DNA of 64,000 nucleotides from Lytechinus pictus (lineage: Eukaryota > Echinodermata > Echinoidea > Temnopleuroida > Toxopneustidae), in NCBI RefSeq assembly GCF_037042905.1, contig NC_087257.1:21615001-21679000 (forward strand), in the 5' to 3' direction. Each line of letters starts with the position of its first letter. The first letter of the stretch is position 1. Position numbers and translations under genes: made by a program. Under the pieces are notes generated by a model, which had not been told where the DNA came from, did no database searches, and was given only the letters and a program-made list of their open reading frames with translations. Below, piece after piece: positions 1 to 10,350 of the stretch.

Positions 1-180
1 CAAGTAAAGTTATGTATACCTTCATCTTTTCTTTCCACCTTATAAGCAATTTTGTCTTTTCCTTCCACTTTAGAAAACAATCTTGTCTTTGTTTGCCCTA
101 TTTCAGAAATTACATTTTTGATGATTTATTAGTCCACGCTTTTGACAATAATCTCCCCCCCAAAAAAAAAAAAAATTAAT

Positions 181-241
181 GATAAATAGATAAATAAATA
201 AATAAATAAATAAATAAATGAATAAATAAAGATAAAAAAGA
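181..241. repeat. (AAAT)n-like microsatellite
   Basis: Repeated AAAT/GATAAAT units follow a poly-C/poly-A run at about 155-175. It is simple sequence with no coding signal. Confidence 0.85.
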
Positions 242-820
242 TAAGGTACATAAAAAAAAAATTATTATGAAAATATTTACTTTTTTTTCATGACATTTAC
301 TCATTGTACCAAATATCAATGAAAACTGTAGGATATCTAGAAAAGTTATCTAACAGGCGGTTTTTCTGGGCAGGTTCCTGTACTGCGTGTTCCAATTGAG
401 AAACCTGCTCAAGAGAGACCAAACGTGTGGTCCAACAGACAGGTCATCCTTCTAGTCAGGTGGTCAAGTATGACTTCAATACTATACAAATGGAATATTT
501 TGGCACATGAATCTTTGTCCTTTGCTTTCAAAACATTTTGGGTGAACATGCATTTGAATAGTTTAATGTATACCAGTACCTCTAAAACCAAATAGAACTT
601 GTTAAATTTGTTCAAAACTAAAGCCATGTTGGTTTGTGTGTTAATGGACATGCACTCTCTGATTATTTGTAACCCCCAACCACAATGTGGTGTTATTAGA
701 AATGTACTTTTAAAAGTGTTTATTGAAATATGAAGTAAAATTTTGAATTTATTATGACTGGAACATGTGTGCATAAAGAGTCTTTGTTTTATAATGGGTT
801 GGGAGGTGCTATTCATTCAA
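242..820. other. Non-coding AT-rich stretch
   Basis: I see no recognisable gene, RNA or element here. The single open frame on the minus strand (409-816) has no recognisable domain and ordinary AT-rich composition, so I treat it as chance. Confidence 0.5.
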
Positions 821-826
821 ACACAG

Positions 827-898
827 GTGATGATGATGATGATGAGGATGAATGATCAGGAAGATGATATGATTATATGATGATGATGGTGATGATGG

Positions 899-930
<32 letters not shown>

Positions 931-960
931 GTGATGACGATGATGGTGATGATGACGATG

Positions 961-992
<32 letters not shown>

Positions 993-1195
993 GGTGATGA
1001 TGATGATGATGGTGATGACGGTGATGATGATGGTGATGATGATGGTGATGATGATGGTGATGATGATGGAGATGATGATGGTGATGATGATGATGGTGAT
1101 GACGATGACGGTGATGATGATGGAGATGATGGTGATGATGATGATTGTGATGACGGTGGTGATGATGATGATGATTGCGGTGGTGATGGTGACAA
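827..1195. repeat. (GAT)n / (ATC)n microsatellite
   Basis: About 370 bp of almost uninterrupted GATGATGAT with occasional GGT, GAC and GAG triplets. GAT-rich sequence continues in degenerate form to about 1530. The low-complexity frames across it (poly-Met/Val on plus, poly-Ser/Pro on minus) are products of the triplet repeat, not genes. Confidence 0.95.
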
Positions 1196-1818
1196 AATGA
1201 AGTAGTGACTATGAGTCCGGAGGCATTGGTGGTGATGATGGTGATTTGGTGGGCAAGGGGTAATGATGGTATGGATGTTGATTAGGCAATGGCAAATAGC
1301 ACAGTGATTAAAATGATAATGATCATGATGACTTAGAGGAAGAAACTGATTAGTATGATGATCATGAAGTTAAATGATATTGATGATGCTGATGGTGGTT
1401 TGGGAGAGGGTATCAAGTGATGATGTTGCAAATGATGATGGAATGGTGATCAAGGACAGCGTACTATGACTATGATGATGGGGAGGGGGATGCTGGCGGT
1501 GATGAGGATGGTGGTGGGAGGGGTGCTGCATCTAAATGTTCACTCCGTCTTTTGGGGATGTCGTGATGCTGCGTGTATGTCCCCATTCTGGAGAGGGCGC
1601 CTGACCTATTAAAGTGAAACCCAGGCTCGGCTTACAACCCGTGTCCATGCGCGGCGATTTGTTGATATTTTTCTTCACGATCCTTTATAGGGAGGGAAGG
1701 GCGAGAGTCCACCAGACAACCCTCCTCCACACGCCCCTACATATTATCATGAAAATTTCAATCGCAACAAAGCTTAAGCCTTGGCCATGAAATACCATGC
1801 AAATGGTATAAACTACCT

Positions 1819-1925
1819 CCCCCCCCCAAAAAAAAAAAAAAAAAAAAAAAATAGAAATAAAATATATCAAAAATAAATAAATGAATTAATTTATTAAAAT
1901 GGAATAAATAAAAAATAAATTATAA
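1819..1925. repeat. Poly-C/poly-A tract followed by AAAT-rich sequence
   Basis: A run of C runs directly into about 24 A, then AAATAAAT-type sequence. Similar C-then-A junctions recur at about 155 and 14325. They may be old retroposon tails or simple slippage products. Confidence 0.7.
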
Positions 1926-2308
1926 TGAGTTGTTAAGTATTATTTATAAAATCGGCAACACTTGGGTGTTCCAATCTCATTTTGAGACATCTCAGAAAGA
2001 GATAGAGTTCACTTGTGAAAATTCATATCCATTATAAGTAGCAACATTCTTCTGCCTCGAAAAAGTTCTTTACATGATGCAGGAGACGCTTTTCAAATGA
2101 TATGAGGTTGTATCCATTGCCATATTTTCTAAAACACACATTTTCTTGATCGTAGCTGTCCATAAAGATATATACACTAACTTGCTCTGTGGTGCTGTCA
2201 CTCAAAATATTTGAATTTTGAGATACGAGGGTATAACACATCAGCGACTCTATGAATTTGTCTTGAGCCAGAAAGCGGTCACCACACGATTATGTAGTAG
2301 CAGCGTGT

Positions 2309-3450
2309 AAATTCAATTCAATTCTTTATTCCATTTCCATTCAAAACATAATACAAAGTAATATAAAGTAATACAAATCAAGTACAATTTTACAGACGAG
2401 CATTCTTACATCATAAAACAAAAAACAGTATAATATTGAGCATAAATAGAAATGAGGGGGGTCCACTAAAAAGCAAAGCTTGTAAAGTGTGGATCCCCCT
2501 TGGAAATAAAGAAAATATATAGTCGACTTATTCATATATGCGTATATATACACAGGAAGGAAGAAAGAGAAGGAACAAAAGGTCGAAATCATATTGATGT
2601 AAACATAATTACTGAACAAATGCAAAGCTATTCACACAAAGAGGTCTTCGCTGTGAAAGATATGTTGCGCAATAGACAGAAAAAAGCAGAAAGAGAGAGG
2701 GAATGACAAGACATAGAAGACGAGACAAAACAAGAGACAGGACAGTACAAGACAAGATAGTAACATAATAAGTGATTTTTTTTAAGGAAAAAAAATACGA
2801 ATGGGAACGGGCTGACCACAAACCAGCTTGATCTGGTGAAATATTATATAACTGGACAATATATTAAGATGAAAAAAATTAAAACAATAAAAATGAAAAA
2901 TGTAAGGATGATAATCAAGATTATGAAGTCTTAGTTCCGTTGCGAAGAATTATAGGAATGAAGCAGGATAAGTTTGAGTTTTCGTTAACATTAAATAGGG
3001 AGTTCCATAATTTAGGACCGTTGAATAGGAATGTATATTTGGCCTGTAAGGTTATGTAAGGTGGTATAAATTATGAAGTTCGTCAGAGTGTCTCGTGGGG
3101 TAGTTATGATAAAATTGATTTTTTAGGGAACATGGCATCAAAAATATGGGGAAGTGCATTATTATAATAACTTAAGCATGAAGTGCCCTAACTGTAGTAA
3201 ATACAGGTCTTTGACTTTCAACAGTTTACTTTCTAGAAAAAGTGGGTCCGTATGAGAACGGAAAGCTGTACTATAAATGATACGAAGTGCTTTCTTTGGC
3301 AAAAGTAACAATTTATCTAATAAATATTGATAGGTATTACCCCCAAATAAGAATCCCGTAGTTTAAATAAGGCAAAATTAAGGATGAGTAAAGCACGATT
3401 AATGATGTGGATGGAATGCAAAATTTTAGCCTATTAATAATACCTATATT
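2309..3450 (-). mobile_element. Degenerate LINE (non-LTR retrotransposon) 3' end, minus strand
   Basis: Read on the minus strand, this stretch holds decayed pieces of the C-terminal part of a LINE reverse-transcriptase ORF, spread over several frames. They include LLLPKKALRII (core at 3276-3296), then HTDPLF and a following Leu-rich stretch (about 3175-3265), and FNGPKLWNSL at 2996-3025. The order is the one usual for the C-terminus of Jockey/CR1-like ORF2 proteins. Frameshifts and stops separate the pieces, so the copy is dead and 5'-truncated. After the last piece comes an AT-rich 3' UTR that ends at 2309-2335 in AATAAAG and a short ATTGA-type tail, as expected for the 3' terminus of a LINE. 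The clade is not decided. 5' truncation is normal for LINEs. Confidence 0.7.
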
Positions 3451-3839
3451 TCATGAAATTATTTTGGATATATTTTCAATATGATGTGTATGTGCCGCCA
3501 TAGAATTCGAAGCTTTACGAATTTAGAAATTCTGTTATCTTTAGCTGGTTTATACCAAAAAAATCTACACACGTTTATGTCGTTTTTCCACTCTGAAATA
3601 AGCTACCTAATTAAAATTACCTTGATCTACGCTGTAATGAAATTCCCCGTTGATTAATATTGTTATACTAGTATTACGCAATCTGGCTCTTGGAAAGCTG
3701 CCATTTTACAGACGTTTAGAATTTCCTGTGCAATTAACTCCTCGACATTGTCCCGCAAAGATTCCATCCCGCTATTCAATGATAACGCATACGGAACACG
3801 GTACTAATTTGCTTAATTAGACCTCGCATACATGTCATA
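3451..3839. other. Non-coding stretch
   Basis: AT-rich sequence. I recognise nothing in it. Confidence 0.4.
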
Positions 3840-4335
3840 AAGAGTAGGTTTTCTTTGTTATCAAAATGGTTTGAATAAAATCAGAAAATGAGATAAACAT
3901 AGCGTAGATGTATTTATGGCGAAAATCAAATGACATCAAAGTTCTGCATTTTAAATTTTGTATTGTGTTACGTCACATGCCAGCACACAGCCTTCGTCGA
4001 TGTCATTTATGAATTCCATGAAATCACATTTCCGCAAAAATACATAATGATTTTACATGTTTTTGCACTAATAATATCGCAAACAATATTTCATAACGCT
4101 AGATTATGCAATAAAAAAGGCCGATTCAATGACCATGTACTATTTTAAATCAGCAATTAATGTAGTTTTTTACTTGGGATGTGCTTACATGAAGTCACTA
4201 AATTAACATTTCAAAAATTAAAATTTTGATTTATTTTCTGATATTTTGGGAAAAAACTCTCTTTTATGCATTCCTCTTATATTTTGGCTTTTATCAAAAT
4301 CAACTTGACGTCAGGGTGGACATTCCCTTTAATTT
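3840..4335. mobile_element. Possible MITE-like interspersed repeat
   Basis: The right end, with a segment reading TCAGGGTGGACATTCCC followed by TTTAA, looks like the terminus of a common short inverted-repeat element. The left part (about 3857-3905: TATCAAAATGGTTTGAATAAA) weakly mirrors the right part (TTTTATCAAAATCAACTTGA at about 4288). The short plus-strand frame at 3930-4148 inside it has no recognisable domain. The boundaries are inferred by eye. Confidence 0.35.
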
Positions 4336-4429
4336 ACAGATGAGGAAAAAAAGACAAGAGGTCGATTAATTAGCTCAAACCACGAGCGTTGCAAGCCAAA
4401 GAATAATTAGGGTTTACGATACAAGTTGC

Positions 4430-4606
4430 CCCTTTTCTTTGCTATTTTGATTTACCTTGTGTTACATTTTGGTTTAATATATGTTATTGTTATAATTGAT
4501 GAATAATTTTACCGTCTTTTAGATATTTATTTTTGGTTTATCCGTAATGGTAAAGCTAGTTATTATGTGTGCTTAATAAATGCCCTCTATTATTATTATC
4601 ATTTAA
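4430..4606 (+). mobile_element. Possible LINE 3' tail ending in (ATT)n
   Basis: GTGCTTAATAAATGCC followed by CTATTATTATTATC resembles the 3' ends of non-LTR retrotransposons that finish in a short trinucleotide tail. No coding remnant is visible, so this is a weak call. Confidence 0.3.
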
Positions 4607-4998
4607 AAAATTGTTAGAGGACAAGATGGCATAAAGAACATCCAATTTAATTACAGCATGAGTAATATAGAGTTACTCGTCATGTACCTATCTCTTTCAC
4701 GCTCTTCTTTCTGTTCTCATCTCTTTCCTTCCTCTTTTTATTTTTTTGCACTTTATTTTCTTCACTAATTTAAAATTTATAGGGTGGTAACCTCCCCCCA
4801 GAGGCGGATCTAGGATTTTCCAAAAGAGGGGGGCACATTCAGCGGCGTAACAGGGGTCGGTGGCCAGGGGGGGGGGGGGGCAAGAGCAAAAAATGTCCCG
4901 GTCATATCATGGTATGAACAGGCGTAATGGTGTAATGAGGCGACTATCTTGAGAAGAACAGATATTGCGTATCGGGCAGAATTAACTTTTAAAAAAAA

Positions 4999-5100
4999 GT
5001 TGCGAGCGAGCGAAGCGAGCGAGCAAAAATTTTGACCTTTTTGATACAAAAATCCATTTTTGTGATAGATTTTGACATGATATCCAGATAATAATATATT
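4999..5100 (+). repeat. GCGAGCGAAGCGAGC module, copy 1
   Basis: GCGAGCGAGCGAAGCGAGCG is followed by an A-run, TTTTGACC and, further on, GATTTTGACATGATATCCAG. The G+C-rich head is an imperfect palindrome in AT-rich surroundings. Confidence 0.7.
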
Positions 5101-5242
5101 TCACTCTTCTCTCTTTAGATTCCCTTTTTTGTGGTCTGTACGTCACTGTGAACAGGATTCTTTGCGGCAGTATTGTGAAGAGTTTAAAAAAAAAACGAGG
5201 GGCACTGTATAGCACATGTGCTAAAAAGGTGCTTTATATAAG

Positions 5243-5471
5243 TCCCGAGCGAGCGAAGCGAGCGAGAAAAAAATCACCTTTTCATGAGAATCTAACTTTG
5301 AGCCATTTTTTTTACATTATATTCAGTAAATAAAATCATATTCTACACTTTTGCTTTGCTTATCTTTCCTCCTTTTTTATTTTTGTTCTTGTTTGTAGAA
5401 CTTTTTGGGGCCATGACTCAACCCTTCCATACGCAGTGCTGTGCGGTTGGGGTCCTGGGCGGAGCCCCCGG
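5243..5471 (+). repeat. GCGAGCGAAGCGAGC module, copy 2
   Basis: The same head as the copy at 4999, then an A-run and TTACATTATATTCAGTAAATAA. The module closes with GGGTCCTGGGCGGAGCCCCC at 5450-5469, which is itself able to form a hairpin. Confidence 0.7.
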
Positions 5472-5642
5472 AACTTCTATATATCAAAGCCATTTAAACC
5501 TCGCAGATTGCCGCTATTTTAATCAAATCGCGGGCATATACAGAATATAGCTTTTACACAACACATTTATTCAACCCAGTTACGTAATGAACCAAATATT
5601 TTGAGGGGGCAAAACAAAGCAATGTGGGAAAAATTAGTAAAA

Positions 5643-5938
5643 AGTTGCCAGCGTGCAAAGCGAGCTGGAAAAAAATGCCTATTGAAATTAAATTCTAATT
5701 ATGTAATAGATTTTTCCATTATATTCAGCAAATAACACATTTCATTGTTTCCATTAATTTCATTATACGTTGTCTCCTATTATTTCTTTTATTCCCTCTT
5801 GGGTGTGGAACCAAGACCCCCCCCCCCCCCTCCCCAGCGCCTGTATGTCAGTGATTGAACGGGGGCGTTATAGAGCCATTTAAAGGTTATAAATGAAGAA
5901 CCCCTACTGCGTAGGGTCTTGGGCAAAGCCCCGGTAGC
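5643..5938 (+). repeat. GCGAGCGAAGCGAGC module, copy 3 (diverged)
   Basis: The head is changed to GCCAGCGTGCAAAGCGAGCT, keeping the pairing of its two halves. TTCCATTATATTCAGCAAATAA follows, and it closes with GGGTCTTGGGCAAAGCCCC at 5914-5932. The order of parts matches copy 2, so these look like diverged tandem copies. Confidence 0.65.
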
Positions 5939-6558
5939 TTATTTGCATAAACTTTAGCAAGCTTATAGCACAATGTTGTTTGCAGTCCATCTTTCTTTCC
6001 GCTCTTTAATTTCAATCATCGTTTTCCAATTAAGCTTTTGACTAATTACATTCTACTTTCGTTTCCGGCTATTATTTGCCATTTTGTCATCTTTCAATTT
6101 ATTTCCCACCGTGCTATTGCATTACATAGGCCTATTTCGGAATGATTTGTTCTTTCTCAAATGTTCTTCTTTCGTACATTTTCCGCTTTCCTTCCTTTTT
6201 CATTTAAAAAAAAAAATTCTTCGTTTTCTTTTCACTTTTCCCTTTCCCTTTCCTTTTCCTCCTTTCCTTTCCTTCCCCTTTCCCATTCTTTTTCCCTCCT
6301 TTTTTTCTTTTTCCCGTTTTTCTTTTATTTTCCCGGTGAAATCCGCCAGGGGGGGGGCAACTTGCCCCCCCTGCCCCCCCCCCCCCGCCTGTTACGCCAC
6401 TGGGCACATTTTTCCGAGGTAAAATTTGACGAGCAAAAAAAAAAAGGTTTTCAACCCAAAATTAAGGATATTTCGTCCCAGAAAATAAATTACAAGCCAA
6501 AAAAAAAGGGGGGGGGGTGGGGTTTCAACCAAAATTAAGGATCTTTCGTTCTTCTCAA

Positions 6559-6597
6559 GGGGGGGGGGGGCACGGGCCGGCCCGTGCCCCCCCCCCC
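6559..6597. repeat. Perfect G/C-rich palindrome
   Basis: A G12 tract, then CACGGGCCGGCCCGTG (6571-6586), then a C11 tract. Every base pairs with its mirror position around the GGCC/GGCC centre. It lies just inside the right end of the composite foldback region. Confidence 0.85.
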
Positions 6598-6612
6598 TGG
6601 ATCCGCCAGTGC

Positions 6613-7019
6613 CCCCCCCCCTCCCTCTTCATGGAGCACCGCCCCTAGTACAGGGACATATCAAATACAGAGTGTAACGAAAGTGACAGATATGGGATTA
6701 GAATTAAACGTCATAGAAAAAGGTAAACTATTTTCAATCCAATGTGATCTCCTTCCGTATCAGGTACGCTGAATTAACTAACATTGCAATAAAAAAAATA
6801 ACTGATTCAAAATCCAAAATAAACCATGTCATAGAGGTTGAAATAATACCCCTCATTCAATTTGCATTGTTAATCATATTGCGTTAAGTGTTTTAAGTCG
6901 GATTATGTTCTTAATTATGAGGATCATTTGAATTGACTCACGTAATTATCGACCCGTTGCATTCAAGTTTTATATTTACCGATTATCTCTATATTTTGTA
7001 TGTATAAATTAATTTTAGG
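6613..7019. other. Non-coding stretch
   Basis: I recognise nothing here. The plus-strand frame at 6584-6772 begins in homopolymer sequence and has no recognisable domain. Confidence 0.4.
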
Positions 7020-7160
7020 TTTTCACTTTCAGTTTCTCTGTTGTTCTTTTACTGAGATGTCTTGTACATGTTCTTCTTTCTTTCTTTTTTATTTCTTAGC
7101 GCTTTGACACGTCTGTATATAGCGCTTTATCAATTTTGTATAATCATTATTATTGATAAC
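7020..7160 (+). mobile_element. Possible LINE 3' end fragment
   Basis: TAGCGCTTTGACACG, then TATAGCGCTTTATCAATTTT and AATCATTATTATTG resembles the 3' terminus of a non-LTR element with a 'GCGCTTTATAAAT' motif and a short ATT tail. No coding remnant is visible. Confidence 0.35.
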
Positions 7161-7669
7161 TGAGTGCGTTAGGGGAGAAGACAGTGATTGCCAATTTCCT
7201 CAAATGGTTCCATCGAAACCATACACAAAACAATTAAGGCTGTAAGTTTTCAGAGGAGTTATTTAAAGAATCGAACATTAACTTTGGAATTGCCTGATTA
7301 GATTTTTAGGGCTGATGTGCAGTTCTAAAATGGGCATTGCAAGATTATCCCCACTGCATTTGACGTCAGAGAAAACAAAACAATACAAGAACACCATCGC
7401 ATACAGAACTTTCTTAATGGACCGTAATCCAAAAACTGCGATGTATATTCGTTTATAGTAACACACATTATTATTTTCATTATTTCGGATCACTGGTAAA
7501 CTATATAGTCATCATGATTGAAAAGAAAACATTAACAAACACAGAAGAAGATTCATGAGACAAATATATCCCGCCGAAGTAGCATCTTAATATAGTAAGG
7601 GGCGTGGTCTAATTGTGACGTCATCTTTCTTTTTAATAGAAAATAGTCACACCAACGAAACTGACTCGG
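7161..7669. other. Non-coding stretch
   Basis: AT-rich, with no recognised feature. The minus-strand frame at 7278-7493 shows no family signature. Confidence 0.4.
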
Positions 7670-7820
7670 AGCGTTTCATCAACATTTTTATCCGACAAGT
7701 TGTCAGATCTGACATATTTCCCTGATGTTGATTAGCTGAGAGGTACTGTTCCTATGGTAACTGTCGGATAAAATGGAATTTGACGGATAAAACGTCCGAC
7801 ATGTCATTTCATGACACGCT
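7670..7820. mobile_element. MITE-like element with AGCGT(T/G)TCAT ends
   Basis: The left end AGCGTTTCATCAACA and the reverse complement of the right end AGCGTGTCATGAAAT pair imperfectly. Inside, TATCCGACA/TGTCGGATAAAA motifs occur in both orientations. The length (~150 bp) and lack of any ORF fit a non-autonomous DNA element. No clear target-site duplication was found. Confidence 0.5.
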
Positions 7821-7869
7821 CCCCAGACCGACCAATGGTCTGCCATTGGTTATAATGTTTGGTGGATCT

Positions 7870-8010
7870 GGGTCCCGTTTCACAGAGATTTGTTATAATA
7901 GAAAATGCACACCATCTATAACAACTTCACTATCGCCCTATCAAATCAAATGATTTCAGTAGCTTAAAACTGTTATCGCTAATTTGTTATAGCTTTATGA
8001 AACGGGTCAC
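7870..8010. mobile_element. MITE-like element with GGGTCCCGTTTCA ends
   Basis: The left end GGGTCCCGTTTCAC pairs with the right end, TGAAACGGGTCAC at about 7998-8010. Inside are TTGTTATA motifs in both orientations. It is about 140 bp long with no coding capacity, and lies 50 bp from the preceding MITE-like element. Confidence 0.5.
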
Positions 8011-8990
8011 ATGAGTCAGTTTTTTCCGATGTGACTGTCATGGGTGTAGCTTTACAGAAGCAGATAATAATTCAGTCTCCAGCCGTTACCCCCTGTCATC
8101 ATTATGCTTGGTCGTACTGTAGATTTGGTGAACCGTTTGTATATAGGTCAGGAACCTTATAACCTATATCACAGACATGGACGATATGATATTACTATGC
8201 CTTTGGGTGTATGTGTTCTCCTCTAATAATGCAACGTTTTTGTTTTCAAGATTTGTGATATGAAAGAAGGTCTTGAGACCTACAGACATTTGAACCAATG
8301 TGATCTTTAAATGAACAAAAATCCCCTTTACGTTTGCATCATTTCATTTCGAATAGAGTGAAATCATAACACATGCATAAGCGATGTATGTTTCATAAAA
8401 CGGAAGTGAGTGAAAAAATATCACATGAATAAGATTTATAGCAGAATATTAAATGCCAGATTATCTATTTTGAAATATTAATGAGGTGACCAATGTGTTC
8501 AATATGCTGCCGCTTTTACCCTTCTTCCTCCCATCCACCCCTCTCCCTCACTCTCTCTTTCAATCTTATTTTCGTTCTTGTTCTACTTCTTTCCTATTTT
8601 ATATCTACCCTTTTCTTATTTTTCTTATTTAAACATGAGCTTTAATTTCCATCCACAATTATAATTTCCCCTTTTTATAGCTGTATTTCATTTCAGTTCA
8701 TTTCCTCAACTCATCCCTCATTCTCTTCAGCTTTATTAATGTGAGATAGTCGTCATTATCGCTTTTTGTTTAAACCAGAGATTGGGACTTTGACAAATAT
8801 ACGTATTTTAAAGGTCAAGTCGTTAATATCGATGGCTACCAATATATTCGAGAAAAAGAAAATGCATACTCCACCGAAGAGATTCGAGTAAGACTCAATC
8901 CACATTGAAAAAAAAAAACAATGCATGCATAATTCGTATATTCACCAAATACTTCCATAAAGGTTAGTGACTTGTAATATAATGATTTTT
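8011..8990. other. Non-coding stretch with C/T-rich segment
   Basis: About 8515-8720 is pyrimidine-rich. I recognise nothing else in this stretch. Confidence 0.4.
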
Positions 8991-9300
8991 CTATATGATT
9001 GTTTGTGTTCCCCTTTGGTGGTCCCCCGCCGATTCGAGTCATTTCGACCATGCTCTGTGCAAAAGTAGAATCCGGTGCTTTTATCAAGGGACGTGGATTT
9101 CTATTAAGCAGACGACACTCTCTTACTAGAGGCGTTTTCCCGCTCTTGTTGTGTGTCCCGGCTGGGTTATTAACATCGCTGATAAACACGACATTTTTAT
9201 CACACGGACCCTTTTAGCGCTTATCCTCGTCGAGATAAGAACCTGACGATGATGATGATCAACTGTATGCCTGAGTTTATAAGCTAATTGATCAGCCAGT
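8991..9300 (+). promoter_or_regulatory. Candidate upstream regulatory region of the 9853 exon
   Basis: This stretch is less AT-rich and non-repetitive, unlike what lies to its left. It is open in both directions for about 70 (plus) and 117 (minus) codons without a recognisable protein, which I read as a composition effect. It ends in a paired GATA-type motif. Its position 0.6-0.9 kb before a signal-peptide exon suggests promoter or 5' sequence; that role is inference. Confidence 0.3.
9220..9239. promoter_or_regulatory. Inverted pair of GATA-factor motifs
   Basis: CTTATC (9220-9225) and GATAAG (9234-9239) face each other across 8 bp. Each matches the core site of GATA zinc-finger transcription factors. 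The site lies about 610 bp upstream of the ATG of the signal-peptide exon. Occupancy cannot be judged from sequence. Confidence 0.35.
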
Positions 9301-9732
9301 CCCAGTACAAGTCTCGCATAAAACAGGCTTAAGTAGAGTACGGGAAAGGAGAATCAGAGGGAGACAGAGAGAGAGATAGTGAAAAAGTTCATTGGCTTCT
9401 TCTGCTGGCCCTGACAGAACAAGAAATCTCAATTCAGTCGGACACATGTTTGGCAACGAGATAGAGGAAGAAGAGAGAGAGCAGAAAATTATGTTCCGCA
9501 GATCACTAAATGGCTGCCAGACGATTTAGACTCCCAAAAATCGTATTCCCGCGTTTTCGTCGTATTGCAAGCGTTAGTTTACCAAGATTGAATTCCACCT
9601 GCGTGCGTACTGGTGTCTGCGCACATTCATTAACGTAACGATAAACTGAAAGCATTTGCCTTTTTCAAGGAGAGATAATACGGTAGAAGCTTAGCGAAGG
9701 ACGGATAATCGTGGAAGTTTGGCGACTGGTTA

Positions 9733-9834
9733 ATGGTTTCATATCTACCGAAGATAGCTGTATGGAGAAATCTTGATCAATTCCTCGCCCTGCAGTGAAT
9801 GGTGGCTGCACTGAAACATCCTCTCATTCTTTAA
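9733..9834 (+). other. Upstream ORF cluster in the presumed 5' UTR
   Basis: Three short ATG-initiated frames precede the main ATG: 9733-9798 (21 codons plus stop), 9762-9776 (4 codons plus stop) and 9799-9834 (11 codons plus stop). If transcription starts upstream of 9733 these could dampen translation of the main frame. An unseen transcription start or 5' UTR splice could remove them. Confidence 0.3.
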
Positions 9835-9852
9835 TAAACTGCACCGGCTACG

Positions 9853-9967
9853 ATGAAAGGATTCCATCTTTCCGTGTGGATTAGTAGCATTACAGCGTTG
9901 CTGCTGGCTGTCTACCCAACCGGGACGGGGGCAACGAGTCTACGGTTCGCCCGCAGAGGCCTGGGCG
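9853..9967 (+). CDS. First coding exon of a secreted or membrane protein (signal peptide), partial gene
   Basis: The ATG at 9853 has A at -3. The 38 encoded residues start MKGFHLSVW, followed by a hydrophobic core (ISSITALLLAV) and a YPTGTGA segment that fits a signal-peptidase site near residue 27. After this come TSLRFARRGLG and then a strong splice donor, GTAAGTTA, beginning at 9968. The donor interrupts a codon after its first base (phase 1), the phase typical of introns that follow signal-peptide exons in animal extracellular proteins. The reading frame continues into the intron to 10110, but with no protein-like character. RFARR is a possible basic processing site. I do not recognise the family and found no convincing second exon in the window. 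It could still be a chance frame, but signal peptide, start context and donor agree. Confidence 0.6.
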
Positions 9968-10238
9968 GTAAGTTACTCTCTTTATCATCACATATCCATG
10001 GTCGCTTCAAAAGGTTAATGGCTGAAATCATTTTGCATCAATGCATGTCTAGAGTGGATAAGTTATTAATGCTTCAGATGTACCTAGTGTCCCACCATTC
10101 TTTACCATGAAAACCAGATCAATAAGAATATCAGCAATGCACTCTCTAAGCCTACTATTTAAAAACAAGAAAGAGAAAAAGAAGGCCTACAGGTGTTTAT
10201 CATCAAACGAATATTTATTATTTTATATGATACTTCCC
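9968..10238 (+). other. Start of presumed intron 1
   Basis: It begins with the GTAAGT donor. No acceptor followed by a recognisable phase-1 exon was found here or further right, so the intron may run through the repeat array and out of the window. Confidence 0.4.
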
Positions 10239-10350
10239 AGAAATAGAACATAGCCCAATGAATGCATGGCCCTGGGAAGCGGAGGTGCTGGTGGTGATGA
10301 AGCACCCCGACCACCCCTCTTCAAATATCATGCCCAGGGTCCTGGTGCAA
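10239..10350. repeat. Small foldback fragment
   Basis: GGTGCT and AGCACC face each other across about 13 bp (10283-10309). Outer segments GGCCCTGGG (10268) and CCCAGGGTCC (about 10333) also pair. It looks like part of a short interspersed foldback element. No ORF. Confidence 0.4.

Larger units (their letters stand above)
4801..6612. mobile_element. Composite foldback repeat bounded by GGCGGATC(C/T)AGG ends
   Basis: The left end at 4801 (GAGGCGGATCTAGGA) is matched in inverted orientation at the right end (CTGGATCCGCCAGTG, about 6597-6611). A second inverted pair lies inside: CAGCGGCGTAACAGG at about 4840 and CCTGTTACGCCACTGG at about 6388-6403. Long G and C homopolymers follow each end. The interior holds three diverged copies of a GCGAGC module plus T-rich sequence. 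No transposase frame is seen, and the plus and minus frames across 6084-6538 are only pyrimidine/purine-tract translations. It is probably a nest of non-autonomous elements rather than one intact unit. Confidence 0.55.

Noticed and set aside
809-1200. Long poly-Ser/Pro and poly-Met/Val frames
   Set aside because: Translations of the (GAT)n microsatellite.
6084-6538. Overlapping 112- and 125-codon plus-strand frames
   Set aside because: Phe/Pro/Ser-rich translations of pyrimidine and poly-C tracts inside a foldback repeat.
8836-9217. Antiparallel open frames of 117 (minus) and 72 (plus) codons
   Set aside because: No recognisable domain, no signal peptide or splice context. Overlapping antisense openness suggests composition. 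Kept only as a possible regulatory region.
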